Both the position numbers and the translations under genes were made by a program. The notes under the pieces were generated by a model. The model was not told the origin of the DNA. It worked only from the letters and a program-made list of their open reading frames with translations, and ran no database searches. This document shows, piece after piece, positions 21,955 through 31,406 of a stretch of DNA of 64,000 bases. This stretch comes from Litorisediminicola beolgyonensis (GTDB lineage: Bacteria; Pseudomonadota; Alphaproteobacteria; Rhodobacterales; Rhodobacteraceae), in the NCBI RefSeq assembly GCF_042679605.1, contig NZ_JBHTMU010000006.1, forward strand, positions 79,464 to 143,463, given 5' to 3'. Position 1 is the stretch's first letter, and each line of letters starts with the position of its first letter.

Positions 21955-22884
21955 TCAGCCCTCGCGCGCCAGCGGGTGATGGTCGAGCACAAGCTCGCGC
22001 AGCCGCTCTTCCAGCACATGGGTGTAGATTTCCGTCGTCGCGACATCCGCGTGCCCGAGGAAGGTCTGGATCGCCCTGAGATCGGCGCCGTTGGCCAGGA
22101 GATGCGTGGCAAAGGCGTGGCGGAGCGTGTGCGGCGTGACCTTCGCGGGCGACACTCCGCCGGTCACCGCGAGATCCTTGATATGCGCATAGAACCAGTG
22201 GCGCGTGTAATGCCCGGCCTTCCCGCGCGAGGCGAAGAGAAAGGGCGAGGCAGGCTTGCCGTCCTTGCGCGCGGCGTCCTCCTCGTCCATCCGATGCGCG
22301 AGCCAGGCGGCGAGCGCGTCGCGGGCGGGCGGCGAGAGCGGCACCATCCGCTCCTTCCCGCCCTTGCCGCGAATGAGAAGCATGCGCGGGTCGCCCTTGG
22401 CGGCGGCGAGCGGGAGCGAGACGAGTTCCGAGACCCGCATGCCGGTAGCATAGAGAAGCTGCATCAGGCAGGTCGAGCGCAGGCGGTCGGTGTCCGTCCG
22501 GCCATGGGTCTCGGCGGCGGTCAGGAGCCGGTCGACCTCTTCGATGGACAGCGTCTTGGGCAGTCGCTTGGCGCGGCCCGGCCCCGAGATCTGGACCGCC
22601 GGGTTGTCCGGTCGGAGCCCCTCTTCGAAGGTGAAGCGGTAGAGCTGCTTGATCGCGGAAAGCCGCCGCGCGCGGGTGGCGACGGAGAGCCCCTGCGCGT
22701 CGCAATGCACAAGGTAATCCTCGATATCGGACCGCTCCGCATCGACGAAGCCACGGCCCCGCCCCGAAAGCCAATCGGCCACGTCGGAGAGATCGCGCGC
22801 ATAGGCGAGCTGGGTGTTCTGTGCCGCGCCGCGCTCGGCCGCCTGCGCTTCGAGGAACGAGGAAATCCAGAGCCGGTCGCTCAT
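21955..22884 (-). CDS. xerD: Site-specific tyrosine recombinase XerD
   Basis: Resolves chromosome dimers at dif with XerC. The 309-residue protein has the SAM-like N-terminal domain (1-95) and the catalytic domain with R150 (ATGMRVSEL), K174 (RGKGGKER), H252 and R255 (TPHTLRHAFATHL), H278 (LGHADV) and the nucleophile Y287 (TEIYTHV). All are in place, so it should be active. The start MSDRLWISSF at 22884 overlaps the stop of the upstream secreted-protein gene by 4 bases (ATGA). There are no mobile-element neighbours, supporting the housekeeping role. Confidence 0.94.
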   Translation of the reverse strand: MSDRLWISSFLEAQAAERGAAQNTQLAYARDLSDVADWLSGRGRGFVDAERSDIEDYLVHCDAQGLSVATRARRLSAIKQLYRFTFEEGLRPDNPAVQISGPGRAKRLPKTLSIEEVDRLLTAAETHGRTDTDRLRSTCLMQLLYATGMRVSELVSLPLAAAKGDPRMLLIRGKGGKERMVPLSPPARDALAAWLAHRMDEEDAARKDGKPASPFLFASRGKAGHYTRHWFYAHIKDLAVTGGVSPAKVTPHTLRHAFATHLLANGADLRAIQTFLGHADVATTEIYTHVLEERLRELVLDHHPLAREG

Positions 22885-24473
22885 CGCCGAGCCTCGCGCG
22901 CCTCGAGGGCGGTCACGACAAGCTCGAGCGCCGCGCGCCGCGCCGTGTCTTCGAGCCCCAGGTCGCGCATCGCGGCCAAGGCACCCGACAGAGCGCCGGG
23001 ATCGCCCGCGGCACCACGCTCGAATTCCAGCATGGTGACGAGGATCGCTTCCCCGAGCTTTCCGTCCTCGGCCAGCGTCTTGATCCGGGGCGGCGTCTCG
23101 GCCGTGCCGTCGAAACCCGCCTGCACCGAGGCGCCATGGGGCAGGTCCGGCGGCGGCGTGCCGGGATCGGTTCCGCGCGCGACGGCAAAAAGGAACCGCG
23201 CCGCGTCGCCCGCCGGCGCCGAGGTGGCGGCGATGGTCTCGTACTCTTCCGACAGAAGCCCCGCATGCTGCGCCATGCGCTTGGCCGGACCGTCGAGCGG
23301 CAAGCCCGCCAAATCCGGGCCGTAAAGCGTGGCAAAGGTGCTGAGAAGCCCCGCGTCCCGCATCTCGGGCCAGACCCTGCGGAGCGCCGCGGCGATCGAG
23401 CGGGGATCGCGGGCGGTCAGCGCGGTATCGAAGCGCTGGAGCGCCTCGACACGGTCCCAGATCCCGCCAGACGCGGCGGGCTCGCGCTCGGTATAGATGC
23501 CGAGAAAGCGGTTCGGCGCGAGCGTTCCGGCACGGGCCAGGCGCTCGGCGGCGGCGAGCTGCGCCTTCCATCCCTGGTCGCCATCGAGATCGGTGGCCGC
23601 AAAGGCGCGGCCCAGTCTGTTGGTCGAAAGCGGCTCGCCGATCCCTTCGAAGAGGCGGAACTGGAGCGGCGTCGGATCGGTGGGCGGCGGCAGCGGCGGC
23701 AATCCCTCGGACAGCTCCGGGTCGAGAAACCGCTCCAGCAGATCGGCATCGCGGGGCGACAGCGTGCCGGTCTCGCGGCCCGCGGCGAGGGCGAGGCTCG
23801 CGCGCTGCCAGTCGCCGGCCCGCGCGGCGCAGAAGATTCGCGGCGCGAGCGCCTCGCTGAGCGACGGCTTGGCTTCAAGCTCGGTGCAGGCGGCGTCCTC
23901 GGTCTGGGTCAGGAGCGCGAGATCGAACCAGAGATCGAACAGCGTCTCGGCCCCGAGCCCCGAGCGGTCCAGCAAGGCCAGGGCCGGGTCGAGCGCGCCG
24001 TCCCGCATCAGCCGTTCGATCCGGGCCGCGAGAAGCGGAGCGCCTTCGCTGCCGGTCGCGGGCGGATCGGCCTCGGCCAGAAGAAGCGTGTTCAGTAGCG
24101 CCGAGATGGCCGCGTAATCGGCCTCGATCCGGTTGAGCTTGGGAAGAAGGTCGCGGGTCTCGCTTGCCGACCAGAGCGTGCGCGGCAGCCCCGTCACCGA
24201 GACCGGCAAGAGCCCCACGGCCTCGGCCGAAGGCGCATCGAGCGGTGCAGAGGTGATCTCGGGCGTCTCCACCCTGTCGGCCACCGGAGGCTCGTTCGGC
24301 TGGACCGGAGAGCCCTGCGTGGCGCCCGCGGCATCGGGCTGCGGCAAGGCCGTCGTGCGCGGCAACCCTTCGGTCGCGCCGAGCCAGTCGATGGCCGTCA
24401 GTGGCTCCTGCGCCGCCGCGGGGGCGGCGAGAAGCCAGAGCGCGGCACATCTCGACGCTCGGTCAGTCCACAT
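22881..24473 (-). CDS. Uncharacterised secreted protein upstream of xerD
   Basis: A 530-residue protein of unknown function. From the ATG at 24473 it opens with a signal peptide ending LLAAPAAAQ, then a proline-rich linker (about 20-75) and a long alpha-helical, probably TPR-like body with repeated small-hydrophobic motifs (LDPALALLDRSGLG, RFDTALTARDPRSIAAAL). I recognise no catalytic motif. It overlaps the 49-residue membrane peptide by 11 bases and xerD by 4, so all three appear translationally coupled. An upstream in-frame ATG (24548) lacks a signal peptide directly after it and would overlap the small ORF almost completely. Confidence 0.78.
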   Translation of the reverse strand: MWTDRASRCAALWLLAAPAAAQEPLTAIDWLGATEGLPRTTALPQPDAAGATQGSPVQPNEPPVADRVETPEITSAPLDAPSAEAVGLLPVSVTGLPRTLWSASETRDLLPKLNRIEADYAAISALLNTLLLAEADPPATGSEGAPLLAARIERLMRDGALDPALALLDRSGLGAETLFDLWFDLALLTQTEDAACTELEAKPSLSEALAPRIFCAARAGDWQRASLALAAGRETGTLSPRDADLLERFLDPELSEGLPPLPPPTDPTPLQFRLFEGIGEPLSTNRLGRAFAATDLDGDQGWKAQLAAAERLARAGTLAPNRFLGIYTEREPAASGGIWDRVEALQRFDTALTARDPRSIAAALRRVWPEMRDAGLLSTFATLYGPDLAGLPLDGPAKRMAQHAGLLSEEYETIAATSAPAGDAARFLFAVARGTDPGTPPPDLPHGASVQAGFDGTAETPPRIKTLAEDGKLGEAILVTMLEFERGAAGDPGALSGALAAMRDLGLEDTARRAALELVVTALEAREARR

Positions 24474-24612
24474 CCAGATCGACCGGCACCCGAACCTCGG
24501 TCTGTGGCGGGGAGAAATCGGCGCCGAAGAACGGGCCGATATAGGCATAGCCCGCCAGCGCGATCACGCCGATGATCGCCAGGTAGACCAGGTATTTCAG
24601 CAATCGCCCCAT
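24463..24612 (-). CDS. Small single-pass membrane peptide (49 aa)
   Basis: Minus-strand ATG 24612 to TGA 24463 encodes MGRLLKYLVYLAIIGVIALA, then GYAYIGPFFGADFSPPQTEV and a short acidic end. One transmembrane helix (about 6-24) with a positively charged start predicts a C-terminus outside the cytoplasm. No function is known. The overlap with the following secreted-protein gene and the sensible hydrophobic profile support real translation. A coding role is inferred from composition and context only. Confidence 0.7.
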   Translation of the reverse strand: MGRLLKYLVYLAIIGVIALAGYAYIGPFFGADFSPPQTEVRVPVDLDVD

Positions 24613-24710
24613 CTCGCCTCACGTTCTGCCCAGAAGTTTTTTGGCTTTTGTAACTGGCCTTTTTCGCAAGATCACGTCATTCACGCGGAAAAAGCAAGCA
24701 TGGGCAGGAG

Positions 24711-25280
24711 ATGGCCGATACCGCCCGTCACAATCGGGCCCGTCTCAAGCGCACCGTGGTTCTGGTGGGCATGATGGGGGCGGGAAAGACCGCCGTCGGG
24801 CGCGCCTTGGCGGCCCGCCTGGGCGTGGCGTTTCGTGATTCCGACCAGGAGATCGAAGCCGCGGCCAACATGACCATCGCCGAGATTTTCGCCCGCGACG
24901 GCGAGCCGTTCTTCCGGCGCAAGGAAAGCCAGGTGATCGGGCGGCTGCTCGATGGCGTGCCCTGCATCCTGTCCACCGGCGGCGGCGCGTTCCTGTCCGA
25001 GGCCAATCGCGAGATGATCTCGAACCGCGGCGTATCGGTCTGGCTCGATGCGTCGCTCGATCTTTTGTGGTCGCGGGTCCGGCACAAGGACACGCGGCCC
25101 CTTCTGCGCACCGCCGATCCCAAGGGCGCGCTCACCGCTCTGTTCGAGGCGCGCGTGCCGGTCTACCGGCTGGCCGATCTGTCGGTCGCGACGCAGCCCG
25201 ATTATTCCATCGACGACACCGCCGGGCGCGTGCTCGAGGCGCTCGCGACCCGTCCCGACATCCTGGAGCCTCTCTCATGA
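24711..25280 (+). CDS. aroK: Shikimate kinase
   Basis: Phosphorylates shikimate in the aromatic amino acid pathway that feeds trpE. The 189-residue P-loop kinase has Walker A GMMGAGKTAVG near residue 20, the shikimate-binding DSDQEIEAAANM, and FFRRKESQVI. GGGAFLS follows, and the lid arginine lies in DTRPLL. CAGGAG lies just before the ATG. Its stop overlaps the aroB start (ATGA at 25277-25280), a widespread aroK-aroB pairing. It is divergent from the xerD unit. Confidence 0.95.
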   Translation: MADTARHNRARLKRTVVLVGMMGAGKTAVGRALAARLGVAFRDSDQEIEAAANMTIAEIFARDGEPFFRRKESQVIGRLLDGVPCILSTGGGAFLSEANREMISNRGVSVWLDASLDLLWSRVRHKDTRPLLRTADPKGALTALFEARVPVYRLADLSVATQPDYSIDDTAGRVLEALATRPDILEPLS

Positions 25281-26392
25281 CCGATACCGTTACTGTGGCC
25301 CTGGGGGCGCGCAGCTACGAGGTGCGGATCGGCGAAGGCCTGATTGCCCGCGCCGGGGCCGAGATCGCGCCGCTCCTCGCACGCCCGCGGATCGCCATCG
25401 TGACCGACGCGACCGTGGCCGCGCATCACGGCGCGACGTTCGAGGCGGCCCTGGCGGCGGAGGGCATCGCCTCCAGCACGCTGACGCTCACGCCCGGCGA
25501 GGCGACCAAGAGTTGGGCCGAATTGCAGCGTGTGGTGGAATGGCTCCTGTCGCAGAAGATCGAACGCCGCGACGTGGTCGTCGCGCTGGGCGGCGGCGTG
25601 ATCGGGGATCTCGCGGGCTTCGCGGCGGCGATCCTGCGCCGTGGCGTGCGCTTCGTGCAGGTGCCGACCTCGCTTCTGGCGCAGGTCGACAGCTCGGTCG
25701 GCGGCAAGACCGGGATCAACTCGCCGCATGGCAAGAACCTTGTCGGCGCCTTCCACCAGCCCGCGCGCGTGCTTGCCGATATCGGCGCGCTGGCGACGCT
25801 GACGCCCCGCGATTTCCTCGCGGGCTATGGCGAGGTGGTGAAATACGGGCTGCTGGGCGATGCGGAGTTCTTCGACTGGCTCGAAGACAACGGTCCGGCG
25901 CTCTCGCGTGGCGATGCCGAAGCGCGCGCGCGGGCGGTCCGGCGCTCGGTCGAGATGAAGGCCGAGATCGTGGCCCGCGACGAGACCGAGATGGGCGACC
26001 GGGCGCTTCTGAACCTCGGCCACACCTTCTGCCACGCGCTCGAGGCGGCGACCGGCTATTCCGACCGCCTGCTGCACGGGGAAGGGGTGGCGATCGGCTG
26101 CGCGCTGGCCTTTGCGCTCTCGGCGCGGCTGGGGCTTTGTGCGCAGGAGGATCCGTCGCGGGTGCGCGCGCATCTCAAGGCGATGGGCATGAAGACCGAC
26201 CTGTCGGATATTCCCGGCGATCTTCCGGATGCCGAAACGCTGCTCGATCTCATGGGTCAGGACAAGAAGGTCGTGGACGGTCAGCTGCGCTTCATTCTGG
26301 CGCGCGGGATCGGCGAGGCCTTCGTGACCTCGGACGTGCCGGGAGACGTGGTCCTGTCGCTCCTGAAAGAGGCTCTGGCGCTGCGCGCCTAG
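25277..26392 (+). CDS. aroB: 3-dehydroquinate synthase
   Basis: NAD-dependent cyclisation of DAHP to 3-dehydroquinate, the second shikimate-pathway step. The 371-residue protein begins at 25277 with 4-base overlap to aroK. It shows VVALGGGVIGDLAGFAAA, the active-site VPTSLLAQVDSSVGGKTGIN, GAFHQP and the metal-binding NLGHTFCHALE and LLHGEGVAIGC. These are standard AroB motifs in the right order and the length is typical. The operon ends near the hairpin at 26433-26457. Confidence 0.96.
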   Translation: MTDTVTVALGARSYEVRIGEGLIARAGAEIAPLLARPRIAIVTDATVAAHHGATFEAALAAEGIASSTLTLTPGEATKSWAELQRVVEWLLSQKIERRDVVVALGGGVIGDLAGFAAAILRRGVRFVQVPTSLLAQVDSSVGGKTGINSPHGKNLVGAFHQPARVLADIGALATLTPRDFLAGYGEVVKYGLLGDAEFFDWLEDNGPALSRGDAEARARAVRRSVEMKAEIVARDETEMGDRALLNLGHTFCHALEAATGYSDRLLHGEGVAIGCALAFALSARLGLCAQEDPSRVRAHLKAMGMKTDLSDIPGDLPDAETLLDLMGQDKKVVDGQLRFILARGIGEAFVTSDVPGDVVLSLLKEALALRA

Positions 26393-26432
26393 CGGGCGAC
26401 GCAGGGCACATCCACTTCGGCGCTTTTCAAAC

Positions 26433-26457
26433 AAAAAGGCCCGGTCGAAACCGGGCC
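26433..26457 (-). terminator. Terminator for ssb, also facing aroB
   Basis: Stem GGCCCGGT / ACCGGGCC with a CGAA/TTCG tetraloop. On the minus strand it ends in TTTTTGT, so it mainly terminates ssb. On the plus strand the tail (CTTCT) is weaker. Confidence 0.85.
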
Positions 26458-26492
26458 CTTCTAACTCTGTCCGCTCCGGAGCGCTGGCCGGA

Positions 26493-26993
26493 TCAGAACG
26501 GAATTTCGTCGTCCAGATCGCGCGAGGGGGCGCGGCTCGGGCCGCCGCCATAATCGCCGCCGCCGCCGCCGTAGTCGCGCCCGCCGTCATAGGAGCCGCC
26601 GCCACCGCCATAGGAGCCGCCACCCCCACCGCCGCCTTCGCCGCGGCCGTCGAGAAGCGTCAGCTCGCCGCGATAGGGGCGCAGGACGACCTCGGTCGAA
26701 TAGCGGTCCTGGCCGGACTGGTCCTGCCATTTCCGGGTCTCGAGCTGACCCTCGATATAGACCTTGGAGCCCTTCTTGAGATACTGCTCCGCGATCCGCG
26801 CGAGCGGCTCCGAGAAGATCGCCACCGAGTGCCACTCGGTCTTTTCACGGCGCTCACCGGTGTTGCGGTCCTTCCAGGTCTCGGAGGTCGCGATCCGCAG
26901 GTTGCAGACCTTGCCGCCGTTCTGGAAGCTTCGGACCTCGGGGTCTCTGCCCAGGTTTCCGACGATGATGACCTTGTTCACGCTGCCCGCCAT
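26493..26993 (-). CDS. ssb: Single-stranded DNA-binding protein
   Basis: Binds and protects ssDNA during replication, recombination and repair. The 166-residue protein has the OB fold (about 1-112) starting [19 protein letters not shown], with [11 protein letters not shown] and [18 protein letters not shown] glycine-rich flexible linker follows. The acidic C-terminal tip DLDDEIPF recruits partner proteins. The promoter must lie in the 230-base region shared with the divergent transglycosylase gene. I see no obvious LexA box (GTTC-N7-GTTC) there. Confidence 0.97.
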   Translation of the reverse strand: MAGSVNKVIIVGNLGRDPEVRSFQNGGKVCNLRIATSETWKDRNTGERREKTEWHSVAIFSEPLARIAEQYLKKGSKVYIEGQLETRKWQDQSGQDRYSTEVVLRPYRGELTLLDGRGEGGGGGGGSYGGGGGSYDGGRDYGGGGGDYGGGPSRAPSRDLDDEIPF

Positions 26994-27223
26994 GGCACCT
27001 CTCTTCTGCTCGCGAATCTGCGGCTCTCCTCCGCTGACCGACCTTTTACCATGCCCCGTCCCGAGCGTAACCCGCCGACGCCCCGAGACGCCCGGGGACG
27101 CCTAGCACGGGCTTGGCTAAGAAACCGTAAGCGGCTCCGGGCCCATTGGGCGTCGCAAGGGTGGCCAGAGCGGCAAAACCCGGTATAGTCGCCCCGGATT
27201 GTTTGGGACGTTCGGGGGACAGG

Positions 27224-27829
27224 GTGTTTCGTTTCGGGGTTTCCATCGCGGTCATTGCCGCGCTTGCCATTCCGGCTGCCAGCGTGGCCGACGTGCTGTC
27301 GACGAAGAACCGCGCGCGGCTCTTCTCGACCCAGACCAAGGTGCTCGATACCCGCGCCGCGCAGCAGTACCGCAACTCGGTGCGCCTGCAGCCGCCGACC
27401 GTGGTGACGCCCACGAAATACGGCGTCCAGCCCGACACCGCGATCCCGCGCTACCAGGGCAAGTACAAGGGGCTCTACCTCACGATGGCGCGCGAGGCCG
27501 CCCGCCGCCACGGCATCCCCGAGGATCTCTTCCTGCGGCTCGTCCAGCAGGAAAGCGGCTGGAACGCCACGGCGCGCTCGCACAAGGGCGCTCTGGGGCT
27601 GGCGCAGCTGATGCCGATGACCGCCAAGCGTCTCGGCGTCGACCCGCGCGACCCGGCGCAGAACCTCGAAGGCGGCGCGCGCTATCTCAAGCAGCAGTTC
27701 GCCAAGTTCAAATCCTGGAAACTGGCGCTCGCGGCCTACAATGCCGGTCCCGGCGCGGTCGAGAAGCATGGCGGCGTGCCGCCCTACAAAGAGACCCGCA
27801 ATTACGTGAAGGTCATCCTCGGCGGCTGA
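27224..27829 (+). CDS. Periplasmic lytic transglycosylase (SLT domain)
   Basis: Cleaves peptidoglycan glycan strands non-hydrolytically. GTG 27224 is chosen because the protein then begins with a signal peptide ([20 protein letters not shown]). It is 201 residues long, with a Slt domain from about 80. The catalytic glutamate is E110 in VQQESGWN, followed by [23 protein letters not shown] and [18 protein letters not shown], all diagnostic. The small size suits family 1-type enzymes or those that open the wall for large complexes. No secretion system lies nearby to specify a role. Confidence 0.9.
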   Translation: MFRFGVSIAVIAALAIPAASVADVLSTKNRARLFSTQTKVLDTRAAQQYRNSVRLQPPTVVTPTKYGVQPDTAIPRYQGKYKGLYLTMAREAARRHGIPEDLFLRLVQQESGWNATARSHKGALGLAQLMPMTAKRLGVDPRDPAQNLEGGARYLKQQFAKFKSWKLALAAYNAGPGAVEKHGGVPPYKETRNYVKVILGG

Positions 27830-27850
27830 GGCCGCGCGCCTTCCGACCGG

Positions 27851-29515
27851 TCAGTCCGCAAGACCCAGCTTGTAGAGATGCAGCTCGAAGGAGGGGTGCA
27901 TCTCGGCCCCGGTGACGCCCGGACGGTAATGCCGGAAGAGCTTGCGCCAGAAGGGCTGCACGATCACCGCATCGAGGCGCAGCATCCGTTCGAGCTCGGC
28001 CATCACCGCGCTGCGCTCGGCGGCGTCGGCAAGGCTGAGCGCCCGGTCGAGGGCGGCGTCGAAGGCGGGATTGGCGTAGCCGCTCTCGTTCCAGACCGCG
28101 CCGGAGCGATAGGCGAGGTTCAGGGTCTGGATGCCCAGAGGGCGATGATTCCATTCGGTCACCGAGAGCGGGAAACTCTTCCACCCGGCCCAGAACCGCG
28201 ACCCGGGCAGCACCACCTGTTTCGCCCGGATGCCCGCATCGACGAGGAGCGCCACGATCGCCTCGCCGGTGGCGCGGGCGATGCCGTCGTCGAGGGTCAC
28301 CACCTCGTGCTCGAGATCCTCGAAGCCCGCTTCGGCGATCAGAACCGGCGCGGTCTCGGGGGCGAACGGGGCGGGGCCGATATCGGCGTAATCGGGCTGG
28401 ATCGGCGAGACGTGGTGATCGGCGGCGACCTCGCCGCGATTGTCATAACCGAGCTCGAGGCAGATCTCGTTCGAGATCGCGCGCTGCAAGGCCCGCCGCA
28501 CCTTGGGCTCGGCATAGGGCTTGCGTCCGGAGATCTCGGCGGTCTGGTTGCCGCGCAGCACCAATGTCGCGCCGGTCGTGACCTCGGAGCGCTGCCAGCC
28601 GATGCCATCGGCGGCTTCGATGAAGGGGCCGACATTCTCGTAGAGCATGTCGATGGCGCCCGCCTTGGCGGCGGCGATCCAGCTTGCGGGATCCGTCCCG
28701 AGATCGACGAAATCGATCCGGTCGAGCCCCACTGGGCCGAAGTCCGGCGCCGTGTTGCCCCACCAGACGTGCTGCGTGTCGCGCACGAGGATCGCGCGGC
28801 TGCCCGGGGTGACCTCGACCGGCAGGAACGGGCCGGTGCCGACCGGGGCCGAGAGCATGGTCGCCGGATCGAAGCGCGGGGGCACGCAGGCGGCGGGGTA
28901 GTCGGAGAGCGCCACGATCAGCGTGGCATCGGGATGGGGCAGGGCGATCTCGACCGTCAGCTCGTCCCGCGCGCGGACCGCGCCCTCGATCAGTTTGCCG
29001 GAGTCAGAATCGACGAGGCTCGCGAGGCTCGCGGACATGACATTGCCCGCCACCGAGCTGTCGCACCAGTAGTCGAAGAGCCGGAGCACGTCCTCTGCGT
29101 TAAACGGCTGGCCGGTGGTCCAGGTGACGCCCGGGCGGATACGAAGGACATAGCCGGTCGCGTCCGCGTTCACCTCCCATCCCTCGAGAAGCATGCCGCG
29201 CAGCGTGCCGTCCGCCTGGTTTTCGACGAGATATTCGAGCCAGCCGCGATAGACATTGGCGATCTCGGACCAGTCGGCGGTGCGCGGATCGACCAGCGGG
29301 CGCACCTCCTGCTGGATGCGCAGGATGCGGTCGCCCGGCGCGGCATCGGCGGGGATCGGCTCTTGCGCGGCGGCGGGGGCGAAGCCGCCCAGGGCATAGG
29401 CCGCGGCGGGCGTCAGGCCCAGCGCTGTGACCCGGGTCAGGAATTCGCGTCGGGACAACGCGCCTGACCGAAGCTCGGCGGCGTAGCGCGCCGCGAAAGG
29501 ATGGCGTGCGCTCAT
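27851..29515 (-). CDS. Orphan ABC-type solute (peptide/nickel family) binding protein with Tat signal
   Basis: A 554-residue extracytoplasmic binding protein of the SBP_bac_5 family (DppA/OppA-like). The N-terminus carries a twin-arginine motif (SRREFLTRV) before a hydrophobic segment ending APAAAQ, so export of the folded protein is likely. Core motifs include GWEVNADATGYVLRIRPGV, FNAEDVLRLFDYW and the C-terminal KLFRHYRPGVTGAEMHP. No permease or ATPase genes are adjacent. The gene overlaps the AraC-type regulator stop by 4 bases. The ligand is unknown; it may pair with a transporter elsewhere or act as a sensor component. Confidence 0.88.
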   Translation of the reverse strand: MSARHPFAARYAAELRSGALSRREFLTRVTALGLTPAAAYALGGFAPAAAQEPIPADAAPGDRILRIQQEVRPLVDPRTADWSEIANVYRGWLEYLVENQADGTLRGMLLEGWEVNADATGYVLRIRPGVTWTTGQPFNAEDVLRLFDYWCDSSVAGNVMSASLASLVDSDSGKLIEGAVRARDELTVEIALPHPDATLIVALSDYPAACVPPRFDPATMLSAPVGTGPFLPVEVTPGSRAILVRDTQHVWWGNTAPDFGPVGLDRIDFVDLGTDPASWIAAAKAGAIDMLYENVGPFIEAADGIGWQRSEVTTGATLVLRGNQTAEISGRKPYAEPKVRRALQRAISNEICLELGYDNRGEVAADHHVSPIQPDYADIGPAPFAPETAPVLIAEAGFEDLEHEVVTLDDGIARATGEAIVALLVDAGIRAKQVVLPGSRFWAGWKSFPLSVTEWNHRPLGIQTLNLAYRSGAVWNESGYANPAFDAALDRALSLADAAERSAVMAELERMLRLDAVIVQPFWRKLFRHYRPGVTGAEMHPSFELHLYKLGLAD

Positions 29516-30381
29516 GCCGGACCTCGTACATGGCTGGCCGTCTGGGCGCGCTTCCGGAGCGCCGAGGGCGACAGCCCGGTGTGGTTCTGGATGAACCGGG
29601 TGAAATAGGCGGCCGAGTTGAAGCCCAGCGTCCGCGCCACTTCCTGGATCGGCGGACCGGCCGATCCCAGCATGAGCTTGGCCTCGTAGAGCTTTCTCTC
29701 GGTGATGATTTCCGACGCGGTCTTGCCGCAGGCGGCGCGGCAGGTGCGTGTCAGGTGGGTGGCGGTCACGCCAAGCGCCTCGGCATATTCGGCCATCGCC
29801 CGGTCGGTGCGGAAATCCGCGACCACGAGATGGGCGAAGCGCCGTGCGAGCCGGGTGGTGGCATTGTCCGGCGGCCGGTCGGTCGCGCCCGCTTCGAACT
29901 GACGGCGAAGCCAGACGCCGACGAGACCCAGATGCGCGCGGAGCGCGTCCTGCAGATGCGTCCGCCCATAGGCGGTCTCACGCTGCATCGCCTCGAAACA
30001 CGCGGTCAGCTCGGCCTGGCCAAGGCTGTCGCGCACCCGGAGGAGCAGGGGCCCCGGGACCGGTTGCGGCAGAAGCCCCTTGGGCGCCTCGATGACCTGC
30101 AGATAGGCCTGCGCGCCGGGCTCGACCGAGAAAAGCGTGCCCGCAGGCAGAAAGAGCGCGCCATGGGCGCCGAAGCCGCGGCGCAACCCGTTGATGACCG
30201 CGCGGCCTTGACCGCGGGTCATCCAGACCAGGAGATCGGTCTGGCGGTCGTGCAGCTCGGCCATCCGCCAGGGCTGGCCGCGGCAGAACGGGCCGAAGGG
30301 CAGGCAGGTCACCGGTTTGACGAGCGGTCCGGGCTCCTGGATGCGCGCCGGGCGGCGGAGGAAGCCGGGACCGGTCGCCAT
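29512..30381 (-). CDS. AraC-family transcriptional regulator
   Basis: A 289-residue regulator with an N-terminal cupin-like sensing domain (about 45-120; PAGTLFSVEPGAQAYLQVI) and a C-terminal double helix-turn-helix (about 190-280). The second HTH and the family signature appear in VARTLGFNSAAYFTRFIQNHTGLSPSALRKR. The start at 30381 shares one base with the miaA stop, and its own stop overlaps the binding-protein ATG. It is a natural candidate to control that binding protein or a remote transporter, but no operator was identified. Confidence 0.88.
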   Translation of the reverse strand: MATGPGFLRRPARIQEPGPLVKPVTCLPFGPFCRGQPWRMAELHDRQTDLLVWMTRGQGRAVINGLRRGFGAHGALFLPAGTLFSVEPGAQAYLQVIEAPKGLLPQPVPGPLLLRVRDSLGQAELTACFEAMQRETAYGRTHLQDALRAHLGLVGVWLRRQFEAGATDRPPDNATTRLARRFAHLVVADFRTDRAMAEYAEALGVTATHLTRTCRAACGKTASEIITERKLYEAKLMLGSAGPPIQEVARTLGFNSAAYFTRFIQNHTGLSPSALRKRAQTASHVRGPA

Positions 30382-31265
30382 CACGCCGCCTCCTGCGCGT
30401 CGAGCGCCTGCCAGTCCGACATCCGGGCGCGGAACCATGTGCGTTGCCGCTTGGCGAATTGGCGGGTCAGGACGATGGCGCGGTCCCGGGCGGTGTCGAG
30501 ATCCATCTCGCCCCTCACGTGGGCGACGAGCTCCGCCGCGCCGATGGCCTTGGCCGAGGGCAGGGCGGGCGACCAGGCTTCGGCATTGGCGCGCGCCTCG
30601 TCGAGCGCTCCTTCGTCCAACATCATGTCGAAGCGGCGCGCGATCCGGGGCGTGAGCCAGGCCTTGGGCGCGTCGATCAGGAAGCACTGCGCTTCGACGC
30701 GGGGCAGGAGCGGCGCGGGCATGTCGTCCTGCCACTCGGCCAAAGGCTTGCCGGTAGACCTCTGCACTTCCCAGGCGCGCATCACCCGCATCGGGTTCTG
30801 CGGATCGAGCCGCGACCGCGTCCGCGCGTCGAGCTCGGAAAGGAGCGACGCCAACCCGTCCGTCTCCAGCCGGGCCTGCGCGTCGGCGCGGATATCCGCG
30901 GGCGTCTCTGGGATCTCGGCCAGACCCTCGGCCAGCGCGGTGAAATAGAGCCCCGTGCCGCCCACGATGATCGGGCGCTCTGTGCCCGCGAGGAGCGGCG
31001 CGACCTCGCGCAGCCACTGGCCGACGGAATAGGGCGTGTCGCTCGGAACATGCCCATAGAGCCGATGAGGCGCGCGGGCCTCGTCTTCCGGCGACGGGCG
31101 CGCGGTCAGGACCCGCCAGTCGGAGAAGACCTGGATCGCGTCGGCATTGATCACGACCCCGCCCTGAGCCTCGGCGATGGCGAGCGCGAGGCCGGACTTG
31201 CCGCTGGCGGTCGGGCCAGCGATCAGAACCGGGCGAGCCGGGTCGATCTGTCCGAGGTCGATCAT
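30381..31265 (-). CDS. miaA: tRNA dimethylallyltransferase
   Basis: Adds the isopentenyl group to A37 of tRNAs reading UNN codons, using dimethylallyl pyrophosphate. The 294-residue protein begins [12 protein letters not shown] at 31265, with AGAGGA upstream; a longer in-frame start at 31364 gives an unlikely 33-residue extension. Visible are the P-loop [48 protein letters not shown] and [14 protein letters not shown], all canonical. The gene heads a tight minus-strand unit with the AraC regulator and binding protein and is divergent from pyrH across 141 bases. Confidence 0.95.
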   Translation of the reverse strand: MIDLGQIDPARPVLIAGPTASGKSGLALAIAEAQGGVVINADAIQVFSDWRVLTARPSPEDEARAPHRLYGHVPSDTPYSVGQWLREVAPLLAGTERPIIVGGTGLYFTALAEGLAEIPETPADIRADAQARLETDGLASLLSELDARTRSRLDPQNPMRVMRAWEVQRSTGKPLAEWQDDMPAPLLPRVEAQCFLIDAPKAWLTPRIARRFDMMLDEGALDEARANAEAWSPALPSAKAIGAAELVAHVRGEMDLDTARDRAIVLTRQFAKRQRTWFRARMSDWQALDAQEAA

Positions 31266-31406
31266 CCGCACGCATCCTCTGCGGGGTCTGGCCAAAGCGC
31301 CGCGCCCGGAAAAAGCCCGGGTCTTCGCATGAGCGGCATTGCCCCCAAGGGCCTTTTCCGACATCTATGGCCGCAATCCTAGACTGCCCCACCGGAGAAG
31401 CGCAAC

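Noticed and set aside
21955..22884. Mobile-element integrase
   Set aside because: The tyrosine recombinase matches XerD in length and context, with no attachment sites, repeats or cargo genes nearby.
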